Part shown: one piece after another, positions 43,304-52,320 of the stretch
Numbering within the stretch: the stretch's first letter is position 1
How the letters are laid out: each line of letters opens with the position of its first letter
Assembly (NCBI RefSeq): GCF_002352765.1
Contig: NZ_KZ293963.1
Location: 2,688,368-2,752,367, forward strand
DNA length: 64,000 bases
Direction of reading: 5' to 3'
Source: Alteribacter populi
GTDB lineage: Bacteria; Bacillota; Bacilli; Bacillales; Salisediminibacteriaceae
Notes under the pieces: model-generated
Seen by the model: only the letters and a program-made list of their open reading frames with translations
Database searches by the model: none
What the model was told of the DNA's origin: nothing
Made by a program: the position numbers and the translations under genes

Positions 43304-44111
43304 TTGTTTTCCTTTGTCGTGTTCTCTTCGCTGTTTTTTTCATAAATTCATCAAGAACATGATTCAAAACTTTTGCATGTTTCGTAGGTAATTGGTGTGT
43401 GGCTTTACCAATATAAATCACATCGTACGGGACAGTAAGCTTTTCTTGAAAAATAAACCGGTAATGATGAACATAATAATCCCACTGTCCATAGACGAGC
43501 AACACCGGTGAGGCAATAAGACGGAGACGATCCGTAGATTTGTAGTGGAGACCTAGATCATAAAGTTGGGCTAAAAACGAAGGTGATGTTCTCCTCACAT
43601 ATTCAGCTAGATCTCTACGCTTGCCGCCCTTTTCATGTGCTGCAGCTAGTACTTCAGATATGATGCGCATTTTCTTCAGTCGAGCTGCGATGATCCCGGA
43701 GCGAAATTCATTACGTAGTAAGAAACTATTCACTTCGGGAAACCCGCCTAAAAGCATGATGCCCCTCGTCCGATTAGGATGGCGAATCGCAAATTCCTGG
43801 ACAATGGAGCCTCCATTTGAATAACCGCATACAAAGGCCTTTTTAATATGCGCGTCGTCAAGAACACGCCGGATGTCATCTGCAAGCAGTGCCATAGACA
43901 GGGGATGATCATCCAAGCCACTCCGCCCATTTCCTCTTACATCCATCAAAATGACCGTGTAAGAATCGGACAAGCTTTCCACCTGATGCCGAAAAGTCAC
44001 ATGCCCCATTCCTGGTGGATGAATAAATAAGATCGGCGGACCGCTCCCTTTGATTTCATAATAAAGACTCGCGTGATTTGGATTATCTGTCCAAGGCATT
44101 ACGTTCACCAT
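43293..44111 (-). CDS. Alpha/beta-hydrolase fold protein
   Basis: A 272-residue esterase/hydrolase-like protein with FIHPPGMGH (oxyanion region), nucleophile elbow VCGYSNGGS, acid VYGQWDYYVH and catalytic His in KATHQLPT, followed by a basic C-terminal tail (KKTAKRTRQRKTK). Substrate unknown. The N-terminus is uncertain: the ATG at 44111 lacks a strong ribosome site, and the fifth codon is another ATG with a weak GGTG. A lone gene with its own terminator. Confidence 0.8.
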   Translation of the reverse strand: MVNVMPWTDNPNHASLYYEIKGSGPPILFIHPPGMGHVTFRHQVESLSDSYTVILMDVRGNGRSGLDDHPLSMALLADDIRRVLDDAHIKKAFVCGYSNGGSIVQEFAIRHPNRTRGIMLLGGFPEVNSFLLRNEFRSGIIAARLKKMRIISEVLAAAHEKGGKRRDLAEYVRRTSPSFLAQLYDLGLHYKSTDRLRLIASPVLLVYGQWDYYVHHYRFIFQEKLTVPYDVIYIGKATHQLPTKHAKVLNHVLDEFMKKTAKRTRQRKTKNA

Positions 44112-44177
44112 CCATCATCAATGTATTACTCACTCTATTTAGATTGTCTTTTTTGCTTACTGTTTATGAAAATTGGT

Positions 44178-44345
44178 CTAGGATATATATCCAGCTATGA
44201 GTCCAAACAACTTATAACCAAGATAAATCCCAAATATGCCCACAATACCTGCAATAGCAGGTGGTGCCGGAATCGGAAGTTTGATAATCGCAAAGACAAC
44301 CCCAACAACAAGCCCTGCTATTAGTGCTAATAAGATTTCTTGCAT
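44178..44345 (-). CDS. XapX domain small membrane protein
   Basis: A 55-residue protein: MQEILLALIAGLVVGVV, then IIKLPIPAPPAIAGIVGIFG, then IYLGYKLFG. The KLPIPAPPAIAGIxGIxGIxLGYKL pattern is diagnostic of XapX proteins, which have two membrane helices and no established function. AGGGTGAGG lies five bases before ATG 44345. It is short but has a clear ribosome site, start, stop and family match. Lies upstream of the hydrolase in the same direction, 66 bp away, so they may be co-transcribed. Confidence 0.85.
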   Translation of the reverse strand: MQEILLALIAGLVVGVVFAIIKLPIPAPPAIAGIVGIFGIYLGYKLFGLIAGYIS

Positions 44346-44559
44346 TGAATCCTCACCCTTTACTTCTGACTTTAATCATTGGTTTTAGTATGTACTAGAA
44401 CCCCCTATTTTTACGGACTATTTATCCTAGCAGATTGAGGTAAGTATGGCTAAAGATGAACTAAGGCGTGGACTGTGGGGATTTTGGCGTGATTTTGGGT
44501 TTTTTATTAATGGTATTTTCGTAAAGTTTAATGTTGATGCTCGTTATTTGTCGAATCGC

Positions 44560-44835
44560 TGATATCTGAGCTATTTCCGCTGATATCTTGTTGATTTGCG
44601 CTGATATCTTACTGATTTCCGCTGATACCTTGTTGATTTGCGCTGATATCTTACCAATTTCCGCCGATAAATTGCTTGAACAGCTGATGAAGAGCCTACT
44701 CACGACGATATATTACTCAAATGATTACTCTTTTTGTTGTTTTTGAGCGTTTTTCAACTCAAATGATGAGGTTAAGGCAAAAATTTGCGTCCTTTTCTAA
44801 CATTTGAGTAGTTGAAAGGCTGTTTTTTGAAAGAT
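44560..44835. repeat. Dispersed element with 21-bp periodic head (family F, copy 2)
   Basis: Six CGCTGATA/CGCCGATA blocks at 21-bp spacing (about 44560-44670), alternating TTTCCGCTGATA and TTTGCGCTGATA. The tail shared with 285-480 follows (CTTGAACAG, CCTACTCACG, GATATATTACTCAAAT, AAATTTGCGTCC, GAAAGGCTGT). An open frame across the head reads Lys-Ile-Ser-Ala heptads but lacks a ribosome site. This copy also contains TTTTTCAACTCAAATGAT, reused in the hairpin at 62654. Confidence 0.75.
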
Positions 44836-44839
44836 TGTT

Positions 44840-45250
44840 GCTTTATTGATAAAATTATCGCTCGAATTCGCTACAGGGGCGGACGATTTCCGCGGGCATC
44901 GCTTCAGCATAGGCTCCCCTCGGCCCTCATCAGCAATAGCGACGGAAATTTTTTCTTTTGACATCTAAACCTACAAATTTTAAGGTATCCTTGATAATAC
45001 CTAGCTCCTTTCCGTAATGTAGCTCTGATTTGGTTTTCTTACCAAATTAACCTACGAATTTACGAGTAAGGAGCTAGTTTCGTTCATGATAACTCGTGTG
45101 GCCCCCCCCTCCATACTTGCGGGGTCGCCGCCTTTCGCTCTTTCGTTCTATAAACCAAAAAACAACCATTGCGAAAAGTGCCTTTATTAAAACAGCATTA
45201 GCTCGCTTTTTTTCCCTTGAGAAGCCGGTGTCTGCTCTATAAATTCTTAT
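44840..45250. other. Gene-free repeat mosaic upstream of the argS terminator
   Basis: 44876-44945 is a diverged family C piece (GGCGGACGATTTCCGCGGGC, CTCCCCTCGG). 44968-45077 is a compound foldback: CTAGCTCCTT (45001) complements AAGGAGCTAG (45068), with TTTGGT/ACCAAA inside and AACCTAC-AATTT repeated directly at 44968 and 45049. 45190-45250 is a family A piece (CCCTTGAGAA, CTGCTCTATAAATTCTTATC). No gene seen. Confidence 0.5.
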
Positions 45251-45254
45251 CTTT

Positions 45255-45292
45255 TAAAAAATACACCCTCTCCTGATTCAGGAGAGGGTGTC
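45255..45292 (-). terminator. Terminator after argS
   Basis: Minus-strand CACCCTCTCCTG/CAGGAGAGGGTG, perfect 12-bp stem with a 3-nt loop and TATTTTTT tail, 10 bases after the stop. Confidence 0.93.
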
Positions 45293-45299
45293 TCAAAAG

Positions 45300-46970
45300 C
45301 TACATTTTTTCTGGAGCTGATACTCCAATTAGGTCTAATGCATTGCTTAACGTGATACGAACGGCTTCCATCAAAGCGAGACGGGCTTTCGTTAAGCTCG
45401 CATCGGCTTCGTTGATCACTTTTTCCGCATTATAGAAGCTGTGCAGTGCCTGAGCAAGGTCAAACACGTAATTCGCTATACGGTGCGGTGAACGTTTGTC
45501 TGCTGCATCACTGACGACTAATGGGAATTCACCGATTTTTTTCAAAAGATCCAGCTCTTTTTCACTGGAAAGGCGTGTGAGATCTTCCGACTTATCGGCT
45601 TCAAAACCGACTTCCTTCGCTTGTCTGAGCATTGTACAAATACGGGCGTGTGCATACTGCACGTAATAGACTGGGTTTTCGTTGGACTTTGAGACGGCAA
45701 GGTCCATGTCAAAGTCCATATGAGTGTCCGCTGCACGCATCGCGAAGAAATAACGAGTAGCATCAATTCCAACTTCTTCCATCAAATCACGCATCGTTAC
45801 AGCTTTACCTGTACGTTTACTCATTTTTACTCGTTCACCGTTTTGGAACAAGTTCACCATTTGAATGATTTGTACTTTTAACTGATCACGGTCGTAACCT
45901 AATGCCTCTACTGCTGCTTTCATTCGAGGGATATAGCCGTGATGATCTGCCCCCCAAATGTTAATCAACTCTTTAAAGCCTCGGGCAAATTTATCTTTAT
46001 GGTAAGAAATATCCGGAGTTAAATACGTGTAAGATCCATCCCCTTTTACAAGTACGCGGTCTTTATCGTCTCCGTATTTGGTCGATTCAAACCAAAGGGC
46101 TCCGTCTTTTTCATATGTTTCCCCGTTGTTTTGTAGTTCTTCAAGAATCGTTTCGACTTTTCCAGTTGTATAAAGCGACGTTTCAGAGTACCAGTTATCA
46201 AAGTTTACACGAAATGCGGCTAAATCATCTTTTAATTTATCAAGTTCACGCTTCAAACCATATTCACGAAGAAAGGATAAGCGTTCGTCTCTAGTTATTT
46301 CTTTAAAGCGATCACCGTACACCTCAACGATTTCCTCTGCGAAACCAACAATATCCTTCCCTTGATAACCGTCTTCCGGCATTTCCATTTCTTCTCCAAG
46401 GGCTTGCATATATCTTGCTTCGAGACTTAACGCTAAATTCTCAATTTGATTGCCAGCATCGTTAATGTAATATTCACGAGCCACTTCGTAGCCAGCTTTA
46501 TCTAAAATATTGCAAAGGGAATCTCCTACTGCAGCCCCACGAGCATGGCCGAGGTGAAGCGTTCCTGTTGGGTTGGCCGAAACAAATTCCACTTGCACGG
46601 ATTTGTCTTGTCCAAAGCTTGTCGCTCCGTATTCTTTTTGTTTTTCAAGCACCGTTCGAACAACATCACTTAAGTAAGCGTTATTCATAAAGAAATTCAT
46701 AAATCCCGGTCCAGCAATGTCAATTTGATTGACATGAGCCTGCTCTTTATCAAAGTTAGCCACCATTTCTTCTGCGATCATTCGCGGCGCCTTTTTAGCA
46801 ATACGTGCTAATTGCATCGCCATATTTGTCGCATAGTCTCCGTGATCCTTATCTTTTGGAGTTTCGATTACTACCTCTGGGATCTCTTCTTCTGTAGCAT
46901 GACCCGCTTTGACTACGGCTTTTTTAATTTCATCTTTTAATAGCTGCTTCATTTCTTCTACTTGGCTCAT
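45300..46970 (-). CDS. argS: Arginyl-tRNA synthetase
   Basis: Class I synthetase charging tRNA-Arg. The 556-residue product has the N-terminal Add1 domain, ANPTGTLHLGHARGA (HIGH box as HLGH), KMSKRTG (KMSKS box), and the C-terminal anticodon-binding helical domain ending DLIGVSAPEKM. The ATG at 46970 lies 5 bp after the ywiB stop, with AGGAGG overlapping that stop, so translation is coupled. Same ywiB-argS arrangement as B. subtilis. Confidence 0.97.
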   Translation of the reverse strand: MSQVEEMKQLLKDEIKKAVVKAGHATEEEIPEVVIETPKDKDHGDYATNMAMQLARIAKKAPRMIAEEMVANFDKEQAHVNQIDIAGPGFMNFFMNNAYLSDVVRTVLEKQKEYGATSFGQDKSVQVEFVSANPTGTLHLGHARGAAVGDSLCNILDKAGYEVAREYYINDAGNQIENLALSLEARYMQALGEEMEMPEDGYQGKDIVGFAEEIVEVYGDRFKEITRDERLSFLREYGLKRELDKLKDDLAAFRVNFDNWYSETSLYTTGKVETILEELQNNGETYEKDGALWFESTKYGDDKDRVLVKGDGSYTYLTPDISYHKDKFARGFKELINIWGADHHGYIPRMKAAVEALGYDRDQLKVQIIQMVNLFQNGERVKMSKRTGKAVTMRDLMEEVGIDATRYFFAMRAADTHMDFDMDLAVSKSNENPVYYVQYAHARICTMLRQAKEVGFEADKSEDLTRLSSEKELDLLKKIGEFPLVVSDAADKRSPHRIANYVFDLAQALHSFYNAEKVINEADASLTKARLALMEAVRITLSNALDLIGVSAPEKM

Positions 46971-46975
46971 TGTAC

Positions 46976-47413
46976 TTATTGTTCCTCCTTTAACGAAACA
47001 CGCATGTCGTATTCGCCTGCGTAATCCCCTTGCAATGTGAGGGAATATTGGAGCTGTATTTCTCCTTGTTTGGATGTCTCATCCCATAAAAAACGAACAT
47101 TTTTCGTATTGGTTCGCATTCTCATTGGGCCATAAGGGCTTTGATAAGTTCCTTCAGTTTCTACTCCGGATACAAAGCGCTGATTCATATTCATCGCTCC
47201 CTTGCGGATCACTGTCATTTCCCCTTGCTGAATTTTAACCGTTTGCATTGTCCGTTCGACACTCTCCCCTTCCTCTTGGGGCTCCTCAAAGCGTAAATAG
47301 GTTATGTCTCCTTTAGTCAGCATCCGACCCATCGTGTTTATCGTGTTTGTATCGGAGTGTCCTTGATCTTGTATTTTTGTTTTCATATTGATATGAACTG
47401 CGAGCCCTTCCAT
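46976..47413 (-). CDS. ywiB: YwiB, DUF1934 family beta-barrel protein
   Basis: A 145-residue protein of the DUF1934/YwiB family (calycin-like beta-barrel, ligand unknown). Family features visible are MNQRFVSGVETEGTYQSPYG, then MRTNTKNVRF and alternating-polarity strands to the C-terminus. The raw frame extends 26 codons further. ATG 47413 has GGTGA upstream and aligns with the B. subtilis start. Lies directly before argS in a two-gene unit. Confidence 0.85.
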   Translation of the reverse strand: MEGLAVHINMKTKIQDQGHSDTNTINTMGRMLTKGDITYLRFEEPQEEGESVERTMQTVKIQQGEMTVIRKGAMNMNQRFVSGVETEGTYQSPYGPMRMRTNTKNVRFLWDETSKQGEIQLQYSLTLQGDYAGEYDMRVSLKEEQ

Positions 47414-47557
47414 TACTGTCACCGAACTTTCATTCTGAGCTTTATATTTCATTTTTCGCTTATCATGGTTTCTATCCTCTATAACTAACACATTATAGCT
47501 GATTTCACCCTATTTATTCAAGGTATCGACGCTGTCCAAATATAAGAAGTCTGTTAA

Positions 47558-47825
47558 GGTTGTTGCTTGGTGTTAAATTAAGAGGGACTTTATGTAGCTT
47601 CGTTGGCCTCCATCTGCTCGCTTTCCGCGGACGAACTGCCAAGCCTCCTCGGGACAGGAATGCTTTTCCCTTGAGACGAGTGGCGTGAAGGTAGCTGTCC
47701 TCTTTATAAAGCGCCCGTGTGCCCGACGAAATGCAAAAGTTCTGTACGATAAAAAGCACTTTTTACTTTTAATTGGGCAGGTTATTTGACACGAGACGAT
47801 GACTCCTGAAGCTAGGTATCGAAAC
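47558..47825. repeat. Composite of repeat families C, A and E
   Basis: 47561-47656 matches the left half of family C at 21653, ending at CCTCCTCGGGA. It switches at once to family A (GGAATGCTTTTCCCTTGAGACGAG is split: GAATGCTTTTCCC, TTGAGACGAGTGGCGTGAAGG) to about 47705. Family E follows in reverse orientation (AAAAAGCACTTTTTACTTTT, GGGCAGGTTATTTGACACGAG) to 47820. No coding sequence. Confidence 0.65.
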
Positions 47826-47849
47826 GTTTATGCTTTACTCTTAAAATAC

Positions 47850-47880
47850 TAAAGAACCCCCTACAAAACGAGGAGGTTCA
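47850..47880 (-). terminator. Terminator after speB
   Basis: Minus-strand GAACCTCC/GGGGGTTC stem followed by TTTAGTATTTT, about 105 bases beyond the speB stop. A second hairpin CCGCT/AGCGG at 47943 has its T run on the plus-strand side only. Confidence 0.6.
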
Positions 47881-47984
47881 CTTAATATGTGTAGGAGTCG
47901 AGAAGGACGTGGTGATATTTAGCAGGAGATCATATTCTCCAACCGCTCTTTTTAGCGGCCTTTTTGATATCTTCGATTAACGAT

Positions 47985-48863
47985 TTATTTCTTTTTTGTC
48001 CATCCTAAAATCATTTCACGGATAAACTTACTTGCTGCGATGGCTGTTTGGTCAGATGGGTCATATGGCGGGGAAACTTCCACAAGGTCACAACCGACTA
48101 CATTTACATCTGATTCAGCAATAGCAACGATTGCATCGAGCAGCTCTTTTGAAGAGATACCCCCTGCTTCTGCCGTTCCGGTCCCTGGAGCAAATGCCGG
48201 GTCCAGAACATCAATATCAATCGTCACATATACCGGGCGCCCTGATAAAGTGGGTAGTATTTCTTTTAACGGTGCTGCGACTTCAAACTTGCTCATGTGC
48301 ATGCCGCTTTCAATTGCGTATTGAAACTCCTCCCTCATGCCTGAGCGAATGCCAAATGAATACACATTTTCCGGGCCGATGAGTTCACACGTTTTTCTTA
48401 TTGGTGTGGAGTGGGACAATGTTTCCCCTTCGTACTCTTCTCGTAAATCAGCGTGTGCATCGATATGTATGACAGCGAGATTATCGTGCTCTTTTGACAT
48501 CGAACGAATGATCGGCCAGCTCACTAAATGCTCGCCGCCAAGTCCGACCGGGAATTTACCATCAGTGAGAAGTTTATCTGTGTACTGTTCAATCATGTCG
48601 AGGCTTTTAGCCGCGTTTCCGAATGGTAGCAGCATATCACCTGCGTCATGATAATTTACGTCTTCTAAATGGCGGTCCATATAGGGGCTGTATTCTTCAA
48701 GCCCGATCGATACTTCACGGACACGATTAGGACCAAATCGCGAACCTGGCCGGAAGCTTACGGTGTAATCCATCGGCATGCCAAAAATAACAACTGGACT
48801 GTCTTCGTAGGTGCGATCTCCCATGATAAATACTTTACCCGAATAGCCTTGGTCAAAAAACAT
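47985..48863 (-). CDS. speB: Agmatinase
   Basis: Hydrolyses agmatine to putrescine and urea (ureohydrolase family, two Mn ions). The 292-residue product has GLGGEHLVSWP, the metal triplet VIHIDAHADLR, SHSTPIRK, TIDIDVLDPAFAPGTGT and ISSKELLD. It is nearly collinear with B. subtilis SpeB. Starts 12 bp after the speE stop, forming the polyamine operon speE-speB: putrescine made here is the substrate of the upstream gene's product. Confidence 0.96.
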   Translation of the reverse strand: MFFDQGYSGKVFIMGDRTYEDSPVVIFGMPMDYTVSFRPGSRFGPNRVREVSIGLEEYSPYMDRHLEDVNYHDAGDMLLPFGNAAKSLDMIEQYTDKLLTDGKFPVGLGGEHLVSWPIIRSMSKEHDNLAVIHIDAHADLREEYEGETLSHSTPIRKTCELIGPENVYSFGIRSGMREEFQYAIESGMHMSKFEVAAPLKEILPTLSGRPVYVTIDIDVLDPAFAPGTGTAEAGGISSKELLDAIVAIAESDVNVVGCDLVEVSPPYDPSDQTAIAASKFIREMILGWTKKK

Positions 48864-48875
48864 GGCGGCTCCTCC

Positions 48876-49703
48876 TTATTTCGTCAGGTCTTCAACGAAT
48901 TTTGGTAAAACAAATGCGGCACGATGAATGTCTTTTGTATAGTATTTCGTATCGAGTTCGTGAAAACGATCATCTGCTACTTTAAGTGGATCATGCTTTT
49001 TAGAACCAATCGTAAAGGTCCAAAGTCCGCTCGGATATGTTGGAATGTTTGCGGTATATAAGCGGGTAATCGGGAACGTTTCTTTTACGTCGCGGTAAGC
49101 ATTACGGATCAAATCTTGTTGGAACCATGGGTTGTCCGTTTGCGCGACAAACACTCCATCTTCCTTCAGCGCTTTAGATATCCCTTCGTAAAACCCTTTT
49201 GTAAATAAATTCACAGCTGGTCCGACTGGCTCAGTCGAGTCAACCATAATCACATCATAGATATTTTCACTTTTGGCAATATGCATAAACCCATCATCCA
49301 CTTTAACCTCTACTCGGGGATCGTCGAGCATTCCTGCAATGGACGGTAAATATTCTTTTGAGTATTCGATCACTTTTCCATCAATTTCAACGAGTGTTGC
49401 TTTCTCGACTTGCGGATGCTTCAGAATTTCACGAATAACGCCTCCATCGCCGCCACCGACAACAAGGACATTTTTTGGATTCGTGTGGGTAAATAACGGC
49501 ACGTGTGCCACCATTTCATGATAGACAAATTCGTCCTTTTCCGTCGTCATGACCATGTCATCTAAAAGCAGCATGTTTCCGAATTCAGCTGTTTCAACCA
49601 TGTCTAGCTGTTGAAACTCTGTTTGTTCACTATGATAAGTTCGCTTAATTCTAGCGGTAATACCGAAATCTTTCGTTTGTTTTTCTGTAAACCAAATAGA
49701 CAC
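48876..49703 (-). CDS. speE: Spermidine synthase
   Basis: Aminopropyl transfer from decarboxylated SAM to putrescine. The 275-residue product has the N-terminal beta-strand domain (WFTEKQTKDFGITARI), the nucleotide fold VLVVGGGDGGVIREIL, the catalytic Asp in MVDSTEPVGPA, and AQTDNPWF and PTYPSGLWTF. The start is GTG 49703 with GAGG eight bases upstream. A GTG three codons earlier abuts the site and is disfavoured. Divergent from pbpG. Confidence 0.96.
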   Translation of the reverse strand: MSIWFTEKQTKDFGITARIKRTYHSEQTEFQQLDMVETAEFGNMLLLDDMVMTTEKDEFVYHEMVAHVPLFTHTNPKNVLVVGGGDGGVIREILKHPQVEKATLVEIDGKVIEYSKEYLPSIAGMLDDPRVEVKVDDGFMHIAKSENIYDVIMVDSTEPVGPAVNLFTKGFYEGISKALKEDGVFVAQTDNPWFQQDLIRNAYRDVKETFPITRLYTANIPTYPSGLWTFTIGSKKHDPLKVADDRFHELDTKYYTKDIHRAAFVLPKFVEDLTK

Positions 49704-49930
49704 ATCGTTCACCTCTTCATAATTTTAAGGTCGTTCAAAACGTCTGAGAAAAAATAACCTCTTGAAGTATAATTCATCTCTTTCAAAATGGGAATGATTT
49801 TTCCTTTCACCCGCACTTTTCTCCTAACATGTATAACCCGTTTTCGTTTGTGGAAAACTGTGGAATAACGTCTTTTATTTTCCTTATAAATACAGGGATA
49901 ATAACGGTTCTTGCTAGTGAGGTGAAAGGG

Positions 49931-52012
49931 ATGGAAATCGGTACAAGAACGGAATACCACAAGAAAATTAAATGGTGGAGACAAGCACTGAGAGTAGGCC
50001 TTTTTTCAATTGTAGGCAAAATGGCCATTACAGTTGCCATTCTTGCTTATGTGTACCAACTTGGCGCTCCTTCCCTTTCTGTTCCCGAAACTACCGTCAT
50101 TTATTCTGCTGACGGTGAAGTGATTGGGGAGCACCATCAAGGCCAAAATCGACACTGGATCCCTATTGATGAAATGGGAGATACCGTTCTTGATGCGACG
50201 GTCGCTATTGAAGACCGGAAGTTTTACGATCATCACGGATTCGATGTATTAAGAATCGGTCGTGCAGCAATGACGAATGTCCTTGCCGGTTCTAAACTTC
50301 AGGGTGCCAGTACGATTACCCAGCAATACGCAAGAAATCTCTACTTGTCTCATGATAAAACGTGGGTGCGTAAATTAAACGAGGCCGTATATTCATTACG
50401 CCTCGAAATGCATTATTCAAAGGGTGAAATAATAGAAGGCTATTTAAATACAATTTATTATGGTCATGGTGCATACGGAATTGAAGCCGCAGCTAACTTG
50501 TATTTTAACAAACATGCAGAGGATCTTTCGATTGCTGAAGCCGCTATGCTGGCGGGGATTCCAAAGGGTCCCGGCTTATATTCTCCCTTTATTAATCCGG
50601 AACGTGCAGAAGAAAGACAAGCCGTCGTTCTTCACGCAATGGCTGATGACGGGAAAATTACCGAAACACAATTACAAGAAGCAATGAACGAAACTCTCGA
50701 GTTGTCTCATCAAGAAGATGTACAAGGAAAACGAATGGCACCCTATTTTCAAGATGCTGTCCAAACATGGTTGACGGACGAACTTGAACTCGACCCTGCT
50801 GTCATTAATTCCGGGGGCTTGGAAATTCAAACGACTTTAGATGTTAAAACTCAGCAAGTAGCTGAGGATTGGATCGCTAAAGAGATGGACGGAGAGGAAG
50901 AGCTGCAGGTGGCCTTTGTTTCAATGGACCCTCGAAATGGTCACGTAAAAGCTTTAGTAGGTGGGCGTGATTACCGGGAAAGTTCTTTCAACCGTGCTAC
51001 GCAGGCCCGACGCCATGCAGGCTCCACACTCAAACCTTTTTTGTATTACGCAGCGTTGGAGAACGGTTTCCGCCCAGGTACGATGTTAAAAAGTGAGGAA
51101 ACAACGTTCAAGTATGATGACGGACGAAAAACCTATACACCTAAAAACTTCAATCATCAATATCAAGACGACTATATGACTATGCTTCAAGCTCTTGCTG
51201 TATCAGATAACATTTACGCGATGAAAACGCATTTCCTTCTCGGATTTGACAAGCTTGTGGAAACTGCCGCTCGCTTCGGAATTGAAAGTCCTTTGAAAGA
51301 GGTACCTGCAACAGCTCTCGGTGCAGCTGATGTCGGTGTCCTGGAATTAACAAACGCCTACAGTCCTTTTGCTAATGGCGGTTATAAAATGAAACCCCAG
51401 CTTGTAACGAAAGTTATTGACCGAAACGGGGACATTTTATTTGAAGCTGATTCGCAAGGGAGAAAGGCTATTGATCCTTCACTGGCCTTTATTATGACCG
51501 ATTTAATGCACGGGATGTTCGAACAAGAACTGGAAGCAACGGCCGCAGGAGCTGCGGTTACAGGGCGAAGCTTAATGCATTTGCTTAACCGTCCTGTCGC
51601 TGGAAAAAGCGGTTCTACCTCCTTTGACAGCTGGATGATTGGCTATACACCTCAGCTTCTAACCGGGGTTTGGGTAGGAAATGATGAGCAAAAAGCGTTG
51701 TCCGGACCAGAGAGTGCCCATTCAAAACGGATTTGGGCCCAATTTACCGAGCAAGCGCTAAGTGATGAATTGATGCTACCGTTTCATGAACCAAGCAACG
51801 TAGTAGCTGTAGACATTAATCCGCTTAACGGTAAGTTAGCGACCGAACACTGCCCAATCCAGCGTAAAACCTACTTTTTACGAGGAACGGAACCGACAGA
51901 GTATTGTACCGATCACCTTGGTGACAACGATCCACAACGTTCGATCATAGAAGAGGATGATCCCGAGGAAAGAACACGCCTTATGGATCGATTTTTTGAA
52001 TGGTTTGATTAA
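49931..52012 (+). CDS. pbpG: Class A penicillin-binding protein (PbpG/YwhE)
   Basis: Bifunctional peptidoglycan synthase. The 693-residue product has a membrane anchor (about 25-45). A glycosyltransferase-51 domain follows (catalytic Glu in VAIEDRKFYDHHG, then QGASTITQQYARNLYLS, and RLEMHYSKGEIIEGYLN). The transpeptidase domain has AGSTLKP (Ser-x-x-Lys, about 400), SDN and KSGST. It ends with a short acidic tail. Length matches B. subtilis PbpG (691), a forespore sigma-F-controlled spore-wall synthase. ATG 49931 follows GAGGTGAAAGGG. The frame's first 34 codons are unsupported. No sigma-F promoter could be assigned with confidence. Confidence 0.93.
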   Translation: MEIGTRTEYHKKIKWWRQALRVGLFSIVGKMAITVAILAYVYQLGAPSLSVPETTVIYSADGEVIGEHHQGQNRHWIPIDEMGDTVLDATVAIEDRKFYDHHGFDVLRIGRAAMTNVLAGSKLQGASTITQQYARNLYLSHDKTWVRKLNEAVYSLRLEMHYSKGEIIEGYLNTIYYGHGAYGIEAAANLYFNKHAEDLSIAEAAMLAGIPKGPGLYSPFINPERAEERQAVVLHAMADDGKITETQLQEAMNETLELSHQEDVQGKRMAPYFQDAVQTWLTDELELDPAVINSGGLEIQTTLDVKTQQVAEDWIAKEMDGEEELQVAFVSMDPRNGHVKALVGGRDYRESSFNRATQARRHAGSTLKPFLYYAALENGFRPGTMLKSEETTFKYDDGRKTYTPKNFNHQYQDDYMTMLQALAVSDNIYAMKTHFLLGFDKLVETAARFGIESPLKEVPATALGAADVGVLELTNAYSPFANGGYKMKPQLVTKVIDRNGDILFEADSQGRKAIDPSLAFIMTDLMHGMFEQELEATAAGAAVTGRSLMHLLNRPVAGKSGSTSFDSWMIGYTPQLLTGVWVGNDEQKALSGPESAHSKRIWAQFTEQALSDELMLPFHEPSNVVAVDINPLNGKLATEHCPIQRKTYFLRGTEPTEYCTDHLGDNDPQRSIIEEDDPEERTRLMDRFFEWFD

Positions 52013-52124
52013 TCACAATGAGAAACCTAGGGGGGAAGATAGAACAAAAGTGCAGCGCCTTGGCGTCGTGCGACAAGCATTTTCGACCGGCAGATTGAAG
52101 CGTAGATTTCTATACTTTCTCTAA

Positions 52125-52168
52125 AAAAACAAGCGAAGGGTTGGCATCCCCTTCGCTTGTTTTTTGTC
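52125..52168. terminator. Bidirectional terminator between pbpG and ywhD
   Basis: AAACAAGCGAAGGG and CCCCTTCGCTTGTTT pair over at least 13 bp, with A and T runs outside. Serves pbpG and possibly ywhD. Confidence 0.9.
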
Positions 52169-52320
52169 TTAGTATGCGTGTGTTCTTGACACGTACGTTA
52201 ATTTTACAAAGTTCATCGAAAAATCGCAAGACAGATTCATGCAGTTCATTATTTGTTCACAATACGTTCACAATTGAGTTCGCGGTTATTTACAATCAAA
52301 ATCTGTCCATCGACTTCCGG
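52169..52320. other. Gap downstream of ywhD
   Basis: No gene or repeat evident. Contains TTCACAATACG-TTCACAATTGAG, a short direct repeat at about 52257-52277. Confidence 0.3.

Noticed and set aside
44461..44703. 80-residue frame with Ile-Ser-Ala heptads
   Set aside because: Lies on periodic DNA of family F, lacks a ribosome site, and the matching frame at 296-484 is on the other strand relative to the repeat.
45001..45077. tRNA gene or T-box leader near argS
   Set aside because: No cloverleaf, no T-loop or T-box sequence, and it lies downstream of argS, not upstream.
47943..47970. CCGCT/AGCGG hairpin as the speB terminator
   Set aside because: Its T run is on the plus-strand side and no plus-strand gene ends there. 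The stem at 47850-47880 fits the minus-strand transcript better.
49850..49930. Sigma-F promoter for pbpG
   Set aside because: GGGATAATA is only a partial match to the -10 consensus and no convincing -35 sits at the right distance.
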